This document shows, piece after piece, positions 47,166-57,016 of a DNA stretch of 64,000 bases; positions within the stretch are counted from its first letter, which is position 1, and each line of letters opens with the position of its first letter. The notes beneath the pieces are model-generated. The model had not been told where the DNA came from. It worked only from the letters and a program-made list of their open reading frames with translations, and did not search any database. The DNA comes from Isoetes taiwanensis (lineage: Eukaryota; Streptophyta; Lycopodiopsida; Isoetales; Isoetaceae): NCBI GenBank assembly GCA_021234155.1, contig JAJEKV010000003.1:30861166-30925165 (forward strand). Reading direction: 5' to 3'. Position numbers and translations under genes: made by a program.

Positions 47166-47178
47166 TTCTCCCCTCCTT
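47166..47178 (-). promoter_or_regulatory. Polypurine tract of the chromovirus
   Basis: Minus strand AAGGAGGGGAGAA directly before the 3' LTR. The 36 bases before the LTR (from ATGCTGAGGACA) resemble those before the LARD LTR. Confidence 0.8.
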
Positions 47179-47692
47179 AGAAATAATGCTGTCCTCAGCA
47201 TTGGGGTTAGATACAAGTATAGTAAATGACACTTTGAAGGAAGGGAATTCCTTATTTCAGAAGGTAATATATCAAACTTTCAAGTTTACAACAGTTTAAG
47301 CACCAAAGTGCAGTTCACATACTTATCATACTTAAAAAAGTGCAAGGATCAAAGTCCAAGATCAACATCAGTGAAACAACAAACGGAACATGTAGATAAC
47401 ATAAAGCGAAGAAATCGGGCCGTCAGCAAGTCTTTAACATGGACAGGTCACGTACTGCTCACTGGCCTGCACATGTTAATATATCAGTTCGTAGAGATAA
47501 AATAATTAGGTTGTGGTTGAAGGGTCCACCCCCTATAAGAAATAAAAGAAAATTTATCTACAAGGAACCTATCATGCCTATGGTTCATGCTTTACAAGCA
47601 GTTCGCGGTCGTGTCTACATCGACAGTACACCACGTCCTAAGGAACACGAAGGTGATCCCATCATCGGTAACTGTTGTTAACTACGATGCAT

Positions 47693-50600
47693 CTACCCCT
47701 CTACTGATTCTCGGCGACTCAAGTCTTCAAGCTTACCGCCGGGAGCGGGGTTGATAGCATCGTTGATGGTGCGGCCTTGAGATTCCCGCATAAAATCTGG
47801 ATAGTGCTTCTCAAGGTCTGTTTCCATCACCCATGTAGCATCCTCCACTGGCAAGTGCTTCCACTTGACCAAGTATTGCAATTTTTGAGTCCTCCAGGTC
47901 TGTTTATAAGCCCGGTCAAGGAGAGCTTCAGGTACTATCTCCAGCTGCTCCTCTGTCATTTCGAGGAGGGTTGGGGTTTCCAAAACCTCCTCTGGATCAG
48001 GGGTGTGTTGTTTCAGAAGACTCACGTGAAAGACCTTGTGGATCTTCAAGCGGGGCGGCAGATCCAAGCGATATGCCTGTTCTCCAATACGCTCAGTAAT
48101 TTTGAATGGTCCCACCCATCTGGGTGCCAACTTCTTGCAGTTACCAATTTTAAGCTTGGCTTGCTTCATTTTGATCTTAAGCCAAACTGATTCGCCCACT
48201 TGGAAGACTCGTGGGGTTCTGTGTTTATCCGCTACATTTTTCTGACGACTGCGTGCAGCTAGCAAGTAACCACGAACTTCTTCAACTAAGGCCTGCATTT
48301 CCAAAAGGAGCTGTTGAGAAACCTCCACTTTAGAAACGGGGTTATGCCACGTGTCTGGAGTAAGGCATTGATAACCATAGTTTATCATGAAAGGAGACAT
48401 TCTGGAAGACTCCTGTTTCATACTGTTATAGGCAAACTCGACCAGATAAATATAGTCAGCCCATTGAGACTGCTTACTCCACACATAACTTCGTAGCATA
48501 TCCTCTATAATACGATTGGTACGTTCTGTCTGACCATCTATCTGAGGATGATATGTTGTACTCATAGCAAGCTTGGTCTGGATGGTGGTGAAGAAATCTT
48601 TCCAAAATGCACTTACAAATTTGGGATCTCTGTCAGATACAATAACCCGTGGCATTCCGTGCAGTCTGAAAATCTCCTTTGCAAACAGCAAGGCGGTGTC
48701 GGTGGTACGACATGGCAAGAAGTGAGCCATTTTTGACAATTTGTCGACGACCACCATTAGTGCATCATATCCACGGAGAGTTCGTGGAAGACCGACAATA
48801 AAGTCCATGGTTATGACTTCCCACTTTGCGTTGGGCACATCCAGAGGCTGTAACTCTCCTGGAACTCTTAATTGCTCCGCCTTGGTTTGCTGACACACTT
48901 GACACTGCTTAATGTATCTAGCAATATCCTTCTTCATCGAAGGCCAAAAGTAACTAGAGCGGATCTTAAAATAGGTCTTCATAAACCCTGCATGACCCGC
49001 TATAGGACTGTTGTGTGTGTCATGGAGGATTAACTTACGCACTCCGGAAGTATGAGGTACACACAACTTGTCCTTGTGATACAACAAATTGCCCTCTTTC
49101 TTATATGAACGAAAAGCTTCGCGTTCTTTATCTGTGCGTGCCTCCTTATTCAGACTACTCCAAATTTCACAGAACTCAGGATCAGTGACCAAGGTCTGTT
49201 CTATCTGTTTGCCAAACTCACTTGTGAGTGTAGAAATTGCATTACAATGGGTTCGGGTTACCAAGGGATGGCGTGATAATGCATCCGCAACCACATTGTG
49301 CTTTCCAGGCTTATACATGATCTCAAAATCATATTCTTCAAGAAATTCCATCCATCTCCTCTGACGGAGGTTGAGATTGGGTTGGGTGGTTAAATAACGG
49401 AGACTTTGGTGATACGTGTCCAACTGGAATCTTCTACCAAGGAGGTAGTGTCTCCATATGCGCAAGGCGCGAACAACAGCTAGCAATTCCTGGTCATGGA
49501 TAGGATATCGCTGTTCTGTCTCATTCATCTTCTTTGAATCATAAGCAATAACCCTCCCCTCCTGCATTAGAACCCCACCAGTGGCAATTTTACTGGCATC
49601 CGTGGCCACTAGTTTATCCTTATCAGGATCGGGCAACGTGAGGACGGGTGCTGACGTTAAGGCATCTTTAAGTTGCTGGAAACTTCCCTGAACCTTAGTC
49701 TTCCAGTGCTCCATCCAATCCTTCACTTTCTCATGCTTTGTAAGATTTGTAAGAGGGGCTGCAATCCTTGCAAAATCCTTTACAAATTTTCGATAGTATC
49801 CTGCTAATCCCAAGAAACTTCGGACTTCGGAGACATTTCCTGGAATAGGCCATTCCCTTACGGCCTCTATCTTTGCCGGATCTGTAGCAATTCCCTCTGC
49901 AGAAATGATATGGCCCAAATAATCAACCTTTGGAGTGGCAAACTTGCATTTAGAGAACTTGGCGAAAAGCTGATGACGTCTTAACTTTTGTAGTGCCAAT
50001 TTAAGATGTTTCTCATGCTCCTGTAGAGTCTTACTGTAGATGAGAATGTCGTCAAAGAAAATAACAACAAAATCATCCAAGTATTGTCGGAAAACATCAT
50101 TCATTAACCGCATAAACGTTGCGGGAGCATTAGTTAATCCGAAAGGCATAATGGTAAACTCATAATGGCCATATCTGGTGCGAAAAGCAGATTTATGGAT
50201 GTCTTCCTCCTTAATCCTTATCTGATGGTATCCTGAGCGAAGATCAATCTTTGAGAAATACTTGGCCCCTTGCAACTGATCCATTAGATCATCTGCCCTT
50301 GGCAAAGCATAGCGATTCTTGATGGTATGCTTGTTGAGTTGCCGATAATCAATACACATTCTCAAAGAGCCGTCCTTTTTCTTTACAAAAAGAATAGGGG
50401 CGCCAAAGGGCGAAACGCTAGGACGAATAAAACCTAGGTTTAGTAGCTCTTGAAGTTGCTTCTTAAGCTCTGCCAACTCTGGGAGACTCATACGGTACGG
50501 GGCCTTGCTGGTAGGCTTAGTACCTGGCTCCAAAGCTATCTCACATTCTACCCCTCTAAAAGGAGGAAGTTTCTGGATCTCGTCCGGGAAAAGATCGCTA

Positions 50601-51322
50601 AATTCGTGGAGAATACTGGCAATCCCTCGTGGCAAGGTGTTGATTACTTGGTTTTGCTTGGCATCTGACTCAATGGAAGCAAGTCGGATAACGCAGAGGA
50701 GCTTTTGCTTGCATATAGCTTTATCTAACTGTCGGATGGACATAGACTGCAGGATAGGGTTGAATGGTTCACCTTTTATAGTTACGCGGGCTCCATTTGC
50801 CGCGTTGAAGGTAACTTCTCTCTTTTCGCAGTCTATGTTGGCTTTTGCAGATGCCAAGAATTCCATTCCCACAATGAGGTCGTATTTGCCAATATCCATT
50901 AACTCGGCACCCATAGCAACTGGTGCGCCTGGCAACTGCATCTTAAGATTGATGCGACGACCATGAGTATGTCTAATTTTACCACTGGCTAAAGTGACAG
51001 GCCTCGGTCGTGACCTTAGGGTTTCCAATTGTAGGACCTGGGCCATTCTAGGAGAAGCAAAATTATGGGTACTCCCCGTATCCATAAGAATTACGAAAGG
51101 CTTACTGTCTACTTGGCCTATGGTGGAAATGACAGCAGGCTGACTTTCAGCATTGCCAGTTTCTATAGCTGCAAGGATATGAGACGCACCATGAATGTAG
51201 TCGGGAGCGTCCTCGTCGGCAGGTAATGTCGACTCAATATCGTCCCAATCAAGGTCGGCCATGGCCAGCTGGGCAGTCTGGGTAACATATGGACAATTCT
51301 GCATGAAGTGTCCAGGCCTCAT
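47693..51322 (-). CDS. Pol: protease, RT, RNase H, integrase, chromodomain (1209 codons open)
   Basis: Numbering from the Met at 51322. The gag zinc knuckle ([14 protein letters not shown]) straddles the start, so translation is really a continuation of gag. Aspartic protease DTG at 81-83. RT about 300-470 with FFDD at 422-425 (Phe instead of the usual Tyr before the Asp pair). RNase H about 570-690 with D575 and E612, but the third carboxylate in the TDHQSL motif is Tyr637. Integrase zinc finger with C807 and C810; catalytic D840, D897, E933 (35 residues between the last two). Chromodomain about 1132-1180 ([17 protein letters not shown]), which in chromoviruses directs integration to modified H3. 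Stop is natural (ESVEG). It lies in the same frame as gag, with no frameshift signal. Confidence 0.95.
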   Translation of the reverse strand: MRPGHFMQNCPYVTQTAQLAMADLDWDDIESTLPADEDAPDYIHGASHILAAIETGNAESQPAVISTIGQVDSKPFVILMDTGSTHNFASPRMAQVLQLETLRSRPRPVTLASGKIRHTHGRRINLKMQLPGAPVAMGAELMDIGKYDLIVGMEFLASAKANIDCEKREVTFNAANGARVTIKGEPFNPILQSMSIRQLDKAICKQKLLCVIRLASIESDAKQNQVINTLPRGIASILHEFSDLFPDEIQKLPPFRGVECEIALEPGTKPTSKAPYRMSLPELAELKKQLQELLNLGFIRPSVSPFGAPILFVKKKDGSLRMCIDYRQLNKHTIKNRYALPRADDLMDQLQGAKYFSKIDLRSGYHQIRIKEEDIHKSAFRTRYGHYEFTIMPFGLTNAPATFMRLMNDVFRQYLDDFVVIFFDDILIYSKTLQEHEKHLKLALQKLRRHQLFAKFSKCKFATPKVDYLGHIISAEGIATDPAKIEAVREWPIPGNVSEVRSFLGLAGYYRKFVKDFARIAAPLTNLTKHEKVKDWMEHWKTKVQGSFQQLKDALTSAPVLTLPDPDKDKLVATDASKIATGGVLMQEGRVIAYDSKKMNETEQRYPIHDQELLAVVRALRIWRHYLLGRRFQLDTYHQSLRYLTTQPNLNLRQRRWMEFLEEYDFEIMYKPGKHNVVADALSRHPLVTRTHCNAISTLTSEFGKQIEQTLVTDPEFCEIWSSLNKEARTDKEREAFRSYKKEGNLLYHKDKLCVPHTSGVRKLILHDTHNSPIAGHAGFMKTYFKIRSSYFWPSMKKDIARYIKQCQVCQQTKAEQLRVPGELQPLDVPNAKWEVITMDFIVGLPRTLRGYDALMVVVDKLSKMAHFLPCRTTDTALLFAKEIFRLHGMPRVIVSDRDPKFVSAFWKDFFTTIQTKLAMSTTYHPQIDGQTERTNRIIEDMLRSYVWSKQSQWADYIYLVEFAYNSMKQESSRMSPFMINYGYQCLTPDTWHNPVSKVEVSQQLLLEMQALVEEVRGYLLAARSRQKNVADKHRTPRVFQVGESVWLKIKMKQAKLKIGNCKKLAPRWVGPFKITERIGEQAYRLDLPPRLKIHKVFHVSLLKQHTPDPEEVLETPTLLEMTEEQLEIVPEALLDRAYKQTWRTQKLQYLVKWKHLPVEDATWVMETDLEKHYPDFMRESQGRTINDAINPAPGGKLEDLSRRESVEG

Positions 51323-52507
51323 ACACCTGTAGCATGCCTTATCTCGGCGAAGCTGTTCTCTGGCCTCTTTAGGAATGGACTGTAAGAGGTTTCGAACTTC
51401 CTTACCAGCATTGCTCTGCTTATCTGGCGTGCTAAAAGCGACTTTCTTCTCCTGGCGACCGTAAGAGTTCTGCTGAGAGGGCCCCGGACTTGGAGAGCGG
51501 GGTTTGTACGGTGTGGACGGCCGTGGCTGCGAGTAAGTAGCAGGACGTGGATACTGATTCCTGGGTGTGTCCTCCTCGAGGCTCTATGCTTTAGCCTCGG
51601 CCTCTGCAACTGATTTCGGGTCTATGGCCTTAACCATCCGTTTGATTGAGGGTGCCAATCCCTCAATATAACCTTCCACTGCCCTTTTCTCATTCATGCC
51701 GGGTATATACAGCCTTAGGCGCATAAACTCATCTGTGTAAGCCTGTACGGACATACTCTTCTACTCCAACCTGTAGAAAGTTTGGATCTGTTGGCATTTG
51801 TGTGCACGGGGCACATAATGCGACTTGAAGGCCTTGGCAAACTTTCTGAATTTGCATCTACTCCTATCCAGGTGTTTGGCTCTGGCATAGCCCTTCCACC
51901 AAATACGGGCGGCTCCGGTAAGGTTTGTGGTGGCAACCTTTCCGGTATCCCTTTCTGTCATGCCATAAGACCTTCCGAACTCCTTCATTTCATCTAACCA
52001 GGATTCGGCATTCAATCCGCCCCTAGATTTCCCATCAAACTGGGCCAATTTCCTGTTCTTCCATATGCTGGTTATAGCCGTATCAACCGTCTTGCGGTAC
52101 TCCTTATCTCGGCGCTTTGTATGGTCGCCAGATGATGCGGATGATTCAGTTGACACTGAAGTGGCAGATTTTGAGGAAGTGGCACTGTCTCTGGAGGAGC
52201 TCCGTCGTCATTTTGAGTGGGGCCTCTTTCGCGCAGGTAGAGGGCTGGTTCTTGGTGGGGACGGCTGTTGTGTAGGTGGACTAGGCGGCAACGGAGGTAA
52301 CTCCGGTGCGTCCTCTTGTACATGATGTGGTGGGTTAGCATGCAAGACATAGGCCTGTAACTCGCCTAGCTGTCTTTTCATCAGCATCAATTCTTGTTCG
52401 GGTGTTAACCGACTGGCATTTGAGGGTGGCTGCCAAGCGGCGTTGCGTGCGCCGTCTATATTAAACATAAGATAATATAAGAAAATTACAGTAACAATAA
52501 GTGTCAT
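51323..52507 (-). pseudogene. Gag region, in frame with pol, three nonsense codons
   Basis: The frame continues upstream of pol to 52507 and is cut by TGA at 52208-52210, TAG at 51761-51763 and TAG at 51584-51586. Flanking codons read smoothly across each. The capsid part has AARIWWKGYARAKHLDRSRC and KFAKAFKSHYVPRA, the usual Ty3/gypsy gag pattern, then MSVQAYTDEFMRLR and a CCHC zinc knuckle at 51334-51293. The first about 16 codons (52507-52460) are AT-rich and look like the end of an intron (TTTAATATAG at about 52465-52456), so gag may begin on a spliced exon. Each stop is one C-to-T change from CGA or CAG. Confidence 0.85.
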
Positions 52508-52718
52508 AACAAGATCATTTTAGGTCGTGTAGAGAAACGAAGTGAACACGCAAAATCACGGAAGATTTTAATTACAAGTGAAGTAACGGTTACATCGAAA
52601 AAAACTTCCCACTGACAGTAGTTATAAACTTATAGTTATATAATACATACATGGACCTGATACAGGCCATTTCCCTAAACATAGTGAAGCATAGGAACAC
52701 AAAACTGGAAGATCCAGC

Positions 52719-53213
52719 TTAGGGGTTTGCATAGGGATACATGACGGAATAGCGCACACTCTCACGCACAGCTCTGACGAGCTTGTAACGTGCCCAAGCT
52801 TGGATAATAACGGGTTGATAATCCCAAGTGGGGCTAATAATAAGAAGGTTGAAAAGCCTTCGTAGTGCGTAGAAGATTTGCCAGAGATGGTCATTGGCAT
52901 CCTCAAAAGCTTCATGTGGGGTCATATTCCAATAATCCCAAGTGCGGCAAAGGGTCCATTTCAGGTCGTCGTAAGCGCGTTCTCGAAGGAGAGTAACTAT
53001 CTCCATCCCCTTGTCGGGATCATAGGGTTCTTCCGGCACCCCAAGTTCCGCTATCTCATCGTCAACTTCCCGTTCAGGATACTCGTTGTATCTTTCCCCA
53101 TAGTCCTGTTCCGGAGGTCCCTGGTCATCTCTCACTATCTGGGATATCCTCTCTTCGTACTCCGCCAGTGTTTCTTCTGCAAAAAGGGCGGAATGAGTAT
53201 ATAGTACTAACAA
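52719..53213 (-). CDS. Accessory ORF-C of the chromovirus, unknown function
   Basis: 164 codons, very acidic at the start (EETLAEYEERISQIVRDDQG), then aromatic-rich (LKWTLCRTWDYWNM, YQPVIIQAWARYKL), ending YPYANP. The first residues before AEETL are dubious: TTTTTGCAG just before them (53191 region) is a good splice acceptor, and an AT-rich stretch lies upstream, so ORF-C may be the last exon of a longer protein, perhaps one starting in ORF-B or ORF-D. I recognise no family. No homologue was seen elsewhere in the window. Confidence 0.55.
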   Translation of the reverse strand: MLVLYTHSALFAEETLAEYEERISQIVRDDQGPPEQDYGERYNEYPEREVDDEIAELGVPEEPYDPDKGMEIVTLLRERAYDDLKWTLCRTWDYWNMTPHEAFEDANDHLWQIFYALRRLFNLLIISPTWDYQPVIIQAWARYKLVRAVRESVRYSVMYPYANP

Positions 53214-53370
53214 TTCCAGGAGGCTTAATGACTCGTCATGGAAGAGACTTATTCAAAATTATATTGGCATTATGTATTGAATTGATACAATAAACAGCAA
53301 TCACATCACGAGTGATAACCATGGTTTAAAACAACAGTGATTTCAAATGCAAAATACATAACACAATAAT

Positions 53371-53562
53371 CTAGGAGCTGGGTCCCTCGTCTTCGTCCAT
53401 TGGCTGAGGAGGTGGACGATAACGCATCAAAGTGGCGCTAGGGCTAGCAGAGAGGGCGGCTCGAGCTGCTGCCTCAGGTGGTAAACAAGTAGCCAGAGGT
53501 GCCGCCACAAGGAGGCGCATGCTAGCGCAGCCCGCCACGTCCCCCAATGCTGCTATAGCCAA
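53371..53562 (-). CDS. Small ORF-D between ORF-B and ORF-C, doubtful
   Basis: 63 codons, Ala-rich, ending MDEDEGPSS. GC content matches the coding stretches around it, and both sides drop to AT-rich sequence. A donor-like CTGGTACGTA lies just upstream. It could be an exon of a spliced accessory protein or chance. No family recognised. Confidence 0.3.
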   Translation of the reverse strand: MAIAALGDVAGCASMRLLVAAPLATCLPPEAAARAALSASPSATLMRYRPPPQPMDEDEGPSS

Positions 53563-53634
53563 ATCTCTACGTACCAGAATAATAGTGGTGACGTGATAAT
53601 CGATCTTTTTATGGTCCGCTGAAGTGGATATGGC

Positions 53635-54831
53635 TCAGAGCGCCCACCAAGAAGCTTCAGAAGAAGGCCCTAAATTCTTGGAGAAAAACAGCACCTCTCC
53701 TTGGCAGAAAGCTGAGAGAAAGAATCGGGCCATATGGTTGCCCATTGCCCTAACCTGAGGGTCGGTGGAGGTCTCAGCTTCCTTCTCCAAGTTGATGGGG
53801 AAGTTCTCTTCTTCTTCTTCTTCCCTCTCATCCCTAAGGCTGACCTTGGTGTCCCAAAGGTCTTCCTCGTCTTGATCCCCCTCTCCCATAGTGATTTGCA
53901 AAGGCGGATCTGGAAGAAGAGACTGTGTCGGGGCCGCAAATTGCTCTTCTGGAGGCTGGGGTGTGTCAGTTAGCAAGTACTGATGAAGTGACAGAAGAGT
54001 CTCAACGGGCTCTTGCTCCTCGGGCCGATATGCCAATAGGCTCTCTACTTGTGCAGGTTGCACCACCGGTGTAGTGAAGTCGATGAAGTCATCTTGGCAA
54101 TACTCCGCAAGATCATAGAGAATCTCTATTTTCTTGCGGCGGATCCCAGTAAGAACACGGTATGCCCACATGATATCCTCAAAGATTAGGTACTCGTGGT
54201 CATTCAAGAGTACTGCAGGGAGAAGGTTTAACCCTTCGAGTTTAAGGGCTTTCTGTCGGCTGGCAGGAGCTTCTGTAGCAAGCTCCTTCCATCTTACAAA
54301 ATCCTGCTCATTGACGACTTCGTCATCTTCTGGGTCAGGAGGTAGAGGCGTAGAAGAACGCTCAGCAGGGATCTCCTCATCCTCTATGTACTGGTCCATA
54401 ATGATGGCCAGTGCGAATCGGGCCTCAAAACAAGTTTCCCGATCTATTGTGGCAATAGGGAGGTCAGTCCCTCGCCGCCTGATGCCTCTGATGACGTTGC
54501 GGGCATGCTCATCACCCCCTAACATCTGGTGCAGGGTGTGAAAGTCGAGATAGAGCTGCTCATCGTCTTCATTGCAAACACATGCAGGTACGATCTCCTC
54601 ACGATAGAACTGAAGGAAAGCAGCATAATCTGGGTGGGCCTGCATGTTGGAGATAAGATCTACCTGCTGAAGTAGGTAGGGGTGAAGAAGATCAAAGGGA
54701 ACCGCAGGGTCCCAATGCTCTCCGTCCAAATACCACTGCTGCAGGGTTGGGCGAGCCATGAGGGTTAAAGGCGCAAAGGAGGAGGAAGAAGGCGCTGAAG
54801 TAAGAAGGGAAAATGAAACCCTAATGGCCAA
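53635..54831 (-). CDS. Accessory ORF-B of the chromovirus, unknown acidic protein (398 aa)
   Basis: Open from 54831; an internal Met at 54759 (MARPTLQQWYLDGEHWDP) is the more likely start because the first 24 residues are Ser-rich and lie in a less biased stretch. The protein is acidic, with a strong run DQDEEDLWDTKVSLRDEREE followed by EEEENFP near residue 330. It has no domain I can name. Residues about 195-255 (LNLLPAVLLNDHEYLIFEDI...DDFIDF) resemble the translated relic in the LARD at 9.8-10.0 kb, so it is an old component of this element clade rather than random sequence. A partner role for the H3-like protein is conceivable because many histone chaperones have acidic runs, but nothing shows it. 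Confidence 0.65.
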   Translation of the reverse strand: MAIRVSFSLLTSAPSSSSFAPLTLMARPTLQQWYLDGEHWDPAVPFDLLHPYLLQQVDLISNMQAHPDYAAFLQFYREEIVPACVCNEDDEQLYLDFHTLHQMLGGDEHARNVIRGIRRRGTDLPIATIDRETCFEARFALAIIMDQYIEDEEIPAERSSTPLPPDPEDDEVVNEQDFVRWKELATEAPASRQKALKLEGLNLLPAVLLNDHEYLIFEDIMWAYRVLTGIRRKKIEILYDLAEYCQDDFIDFTTPVVQPAQVESLLAYRPEEQEPVETLLSLHQYLLTDTPQPPEEQFAAPTQSLLPDPPLQITMGEGDQDEEDLWDTKVSLRDEREEEEEENFPINLEKEAETSTDPQVRAMGNHMARFFLSAFCQGEVLFFSKNLGPSSEASWWAL

Positions 54832-54994
54832 AAAGGGGTTTTATACTTTTTGGCACGTTTCCCGAAATTATTATTAAAGTTATTATTTACTTCAAAAAAA
54901 AAAAAATTTATATTCACAACCCCAAAAAAATATGGGACTAGTACATGGATAAGTTACAAAAATTGTACATGAAAAAAACAAAACGGTCGCCTAA
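54832..54994. other. AT-rich spacer between ORF-B and the H3 ORF
   Basis: Contains poly-A tracts, no frame. Strand-wise it is the 3' end of the H3 ORF message or an intron. Confidence 0.4.
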
Positions 54995-55902
54995 TCATCT
55001 AAGATCCCCTCGGATCCTTCGTGCCAAGTGAAGGTCCTTGGGCATAATAGTAACCCTCTTTGCGTGTATGGCGCAAAGGTTGGCGTCGCTCAAAAGTTCA
55101 ATCAGATACGCCTCGGCAGCCTCTTGTAAGGCAAGGACCGCAAAGGCTTGAAACCGTAAGTCGGTCTTGAAGTCCTGAGCGATCTCCCGTACAAGTCGCT
55201 GGAAAGGAAGCCGGCGGATCAATGGCTCGGTAGTCTTCTGATACTTACGTATCTCTCGAAGAGCTACCGTGCCAGGTCGAAACCTATGGGGCTTCCGCGG
55301 CTTGAGGGTCGCCTTAAGCGACGGAATGGATTTGCCGTCTGTCAAAGGATGCTTTGCCCGCTCAACGATCTGCTCCCGTCTCTGAGCCGATGTCTTCTTG
55401 GCGATCGTTGCGTCCTGCTGCAGTCGGGTCTTGTAGTGCACCCCACTCCTAACAGGTCTGGACTTTGTTCTCTTCAATCTCCGGTTACCCCGCTCGTTCG
55501 TTTGCTGTGGGTCTGCCGGCTGGTTCACGTTAACAGGGTTTGGCTGGGGGTTAACGTTCTGAGCCGCACCTAGGTCTTGCTGGCCAGCATCAAGATTCTG
55601 CTGCTGCTCCACCTGCTGGTGATCTGGCTGATCCTCCTGCTCATGCTCGCTCTGCTGGCTATGGAGGTCTTCGCCTTCCTTTTGGAGCCGCTCTCGTTCT
55701 TCAGCCCTGGCCTCTCTCTCCAAACGCACTTGGGTACGCCGGGCAATCTCAGTATGGTACCGGTCCGGCCATGCCCGCATATCTTCTTGGATGGATTCCA
55801 GGTGGCACTGGCTAAACCGGGGCGGAACATTTTCAAAAATGAAACTATTAAGGCCTTCATTCCAAGAAAAGGTAGGAAGGTTAAAGTGGTAAGTATACGC
55901 CC
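54995..55902 (-). CDS. Retrotransposon-borne protein ending in a histone H3 fold
   Basis: From the first Met (55780) the frame has 261 codons; it is open further upstream to about 55902 ([18 protein letters not shown]). Residues 1-35 are charged and probably coiled coil, 40-100 are Gln/Asn/Glu-rich, 100-158 are basic. Residues 159-261 are an H3 core: [76 protein letters not shown]. Loop 1 has canonical length, unlike most CenH3. Residues of the H3-H3 interface (C110, H113, R116, D123) and of the ASF1 contact (L126, R129) are kept. The modifiable tail (K4, K9, K14, K27 context) is absent. Differences: FQAFAV for [17 protein letters not shown] for AYLVGLFEDTN, and a changed C-terminus GDLR. It could deposit, mimic or titrate host H3; untested. 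Confidence 0.93.
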
Positions 55903-56361
55903 CTTTCCCAGATAGTAAAAACGGTCCATCCTTAGGTCCGGTGGAGCACTGGCTATCTGGTGCAAGTCTTCCACTCGCGCAAGATGCATGATCCTCTGAG
56001 CTTCATTCCGACTAAGCTCTGCAGGGTCGTCATCGGGTCCTGGCGAGGGGTAAAATTTCACCACAGCCCATGCACGGTCTGGCTGCTCCACGAGAGTGTA
56101 GTCCTGCCCAGCTTCATTCAACTTGAGGAGGAAACGCTCGTTGAAGTGGAAGATATGGTAGGGGACTCTTCGACCCTCGATAAAGTGTTTGACAAAAAGA
56201 TTAAGGATGGTGTCTATTATTGGGTCCTCGTCAGCAAGATGCTCGACTAGGGCGGCGAATAGCTGAAATACATTCAGCTTCTTCAAATCTACAGTTAGCT
56301 TAAAGCGCGGCATGGTTGTACCTAGCAAAACAGCAAGGAAGGAGGAAGATGAGGCGCTCAA
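55903..56361 (-). CDS. ORF-A N-terminal module, probably fused to the H3 ORF
   Basis: Frame 56361 to about 55903, then the reading sense moves to the -1 frame, which leads into the H3 ORF. A second Met at 56313 ([20 protein letters not shown]) is the better start; the first 16 residues are Ser-rich. The module (about 150 aa) is compact and hydrophobic-charged with [20 protein letters not shown], but matches no family I know. Beyond 55903 its own frame degenerates ([12 protein letters not shown]...), while the -1 frame reads [16 protein letters not shown], so a single-base change in the GGGG run at 55900-55903, or -1 slippage on GGGAAAG (55903-55909), separates them. Confidence 0.65.
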
Positions 56362-57003
56362 GCAAGGCGGGACGACGCTAAGGAGTAAATAGGGTCACCG
56401 AGGTGTAGGGCAGATGCAAGAGGCGTGGAGGTCAGCTATGGCGGGTTTGGAGCTTAGGTCCGGCGGCTATGGCGGAAAAGGGTGCTCAGAGAAAAGACAC
56501 GCCCAAAAATATAGTTCAAAATTCAAATTTTAACTTTTAACTTTTTTTTATTAAAATTTTCAATTTTTTTTTTTTTTTTTTTAAATTTCAAGCGGTATAA
56601 AAAATACGCCCATTATCAGAGTGATTGCGTTGCTTATCTGGCGTTTTATTTTCGAAAAGAAACACCTCTGAGTAAGGCAGCGCCCCTTTTCATTTTTCGG
56701 CGGCCTGTTGTCATTTTTACCTCGGGAGACGTGCCCCCTAGGGTATTTGAGAGGTGCCCGATCCATTGGAGCCATTTTCGCCTTCATCCGAGCTACCTAC
56801 AAAAAGTTATAGCTCCTCGAAACTTGGGTCTTCCAGTCGGCCCAGATTTCTTTAGGAACTACGGTCTATTACATTAACCTAGCACTAAATCAAACATCAA
56901 AGACTTAAACACTCACTCTTGCTTAACTCTCTCTCTCTCCTAACTATCGAACTAGCGAGTTAGGGTTTGGTCAGTGCTATGATTTCGAGTAACCGAAATC
57001 ACG
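56362..57003. other. Chromovirus leader between PBS and ORF-A
   Basis: About 640 bp, no frame of note. A poly-T/poly-A tract near 56525-56582 and pyrimidine runs (CTCTCTCTCTCC at 56929). On the - strand this is the 5' leader, where a packaging signal would lie. Confidence 0.5.
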
Positions 57004-57015
57004 GCTCTGATACCA
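57004..57015 (-). other. Primer-binding site of the chromovirus (tRNA-iMet)
   Basis: Plus strand GCTCTGATACCA, i.e. TGGTATCAGAGC on the - strand, one base from the 5' LTR, the same spacing as in the LARD. Confidence 0.95.
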
Positions 57016-57016
57016 C

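Noticed and set aside
50505-50966. Long plus-strand frames opposite pol and ORF-B (also 47777-48190, 54134-54541)
   Set aside because: Antisense shadows of strong minus-strand coding sequence.
51584-51763. Programmed amber readthrough in gag
   Set aside because: Two TAG and one TGA lie inside gag rather than at the gag-pol junction, and all are explained by C-to-T change. Kept only as an alternative to be refuted by other copies.
54995-55306. Centromeric histone CenH3 as identity of the H3 fold
   Set aside because: Loop 1 ([10 protein letters not shown]) has the length of canonical H3 and helix alpha-N is nearly unchanged; CenH3 usually has a longer loop 1 and a diverged alpha-N. A canonical H3 origin fits better.
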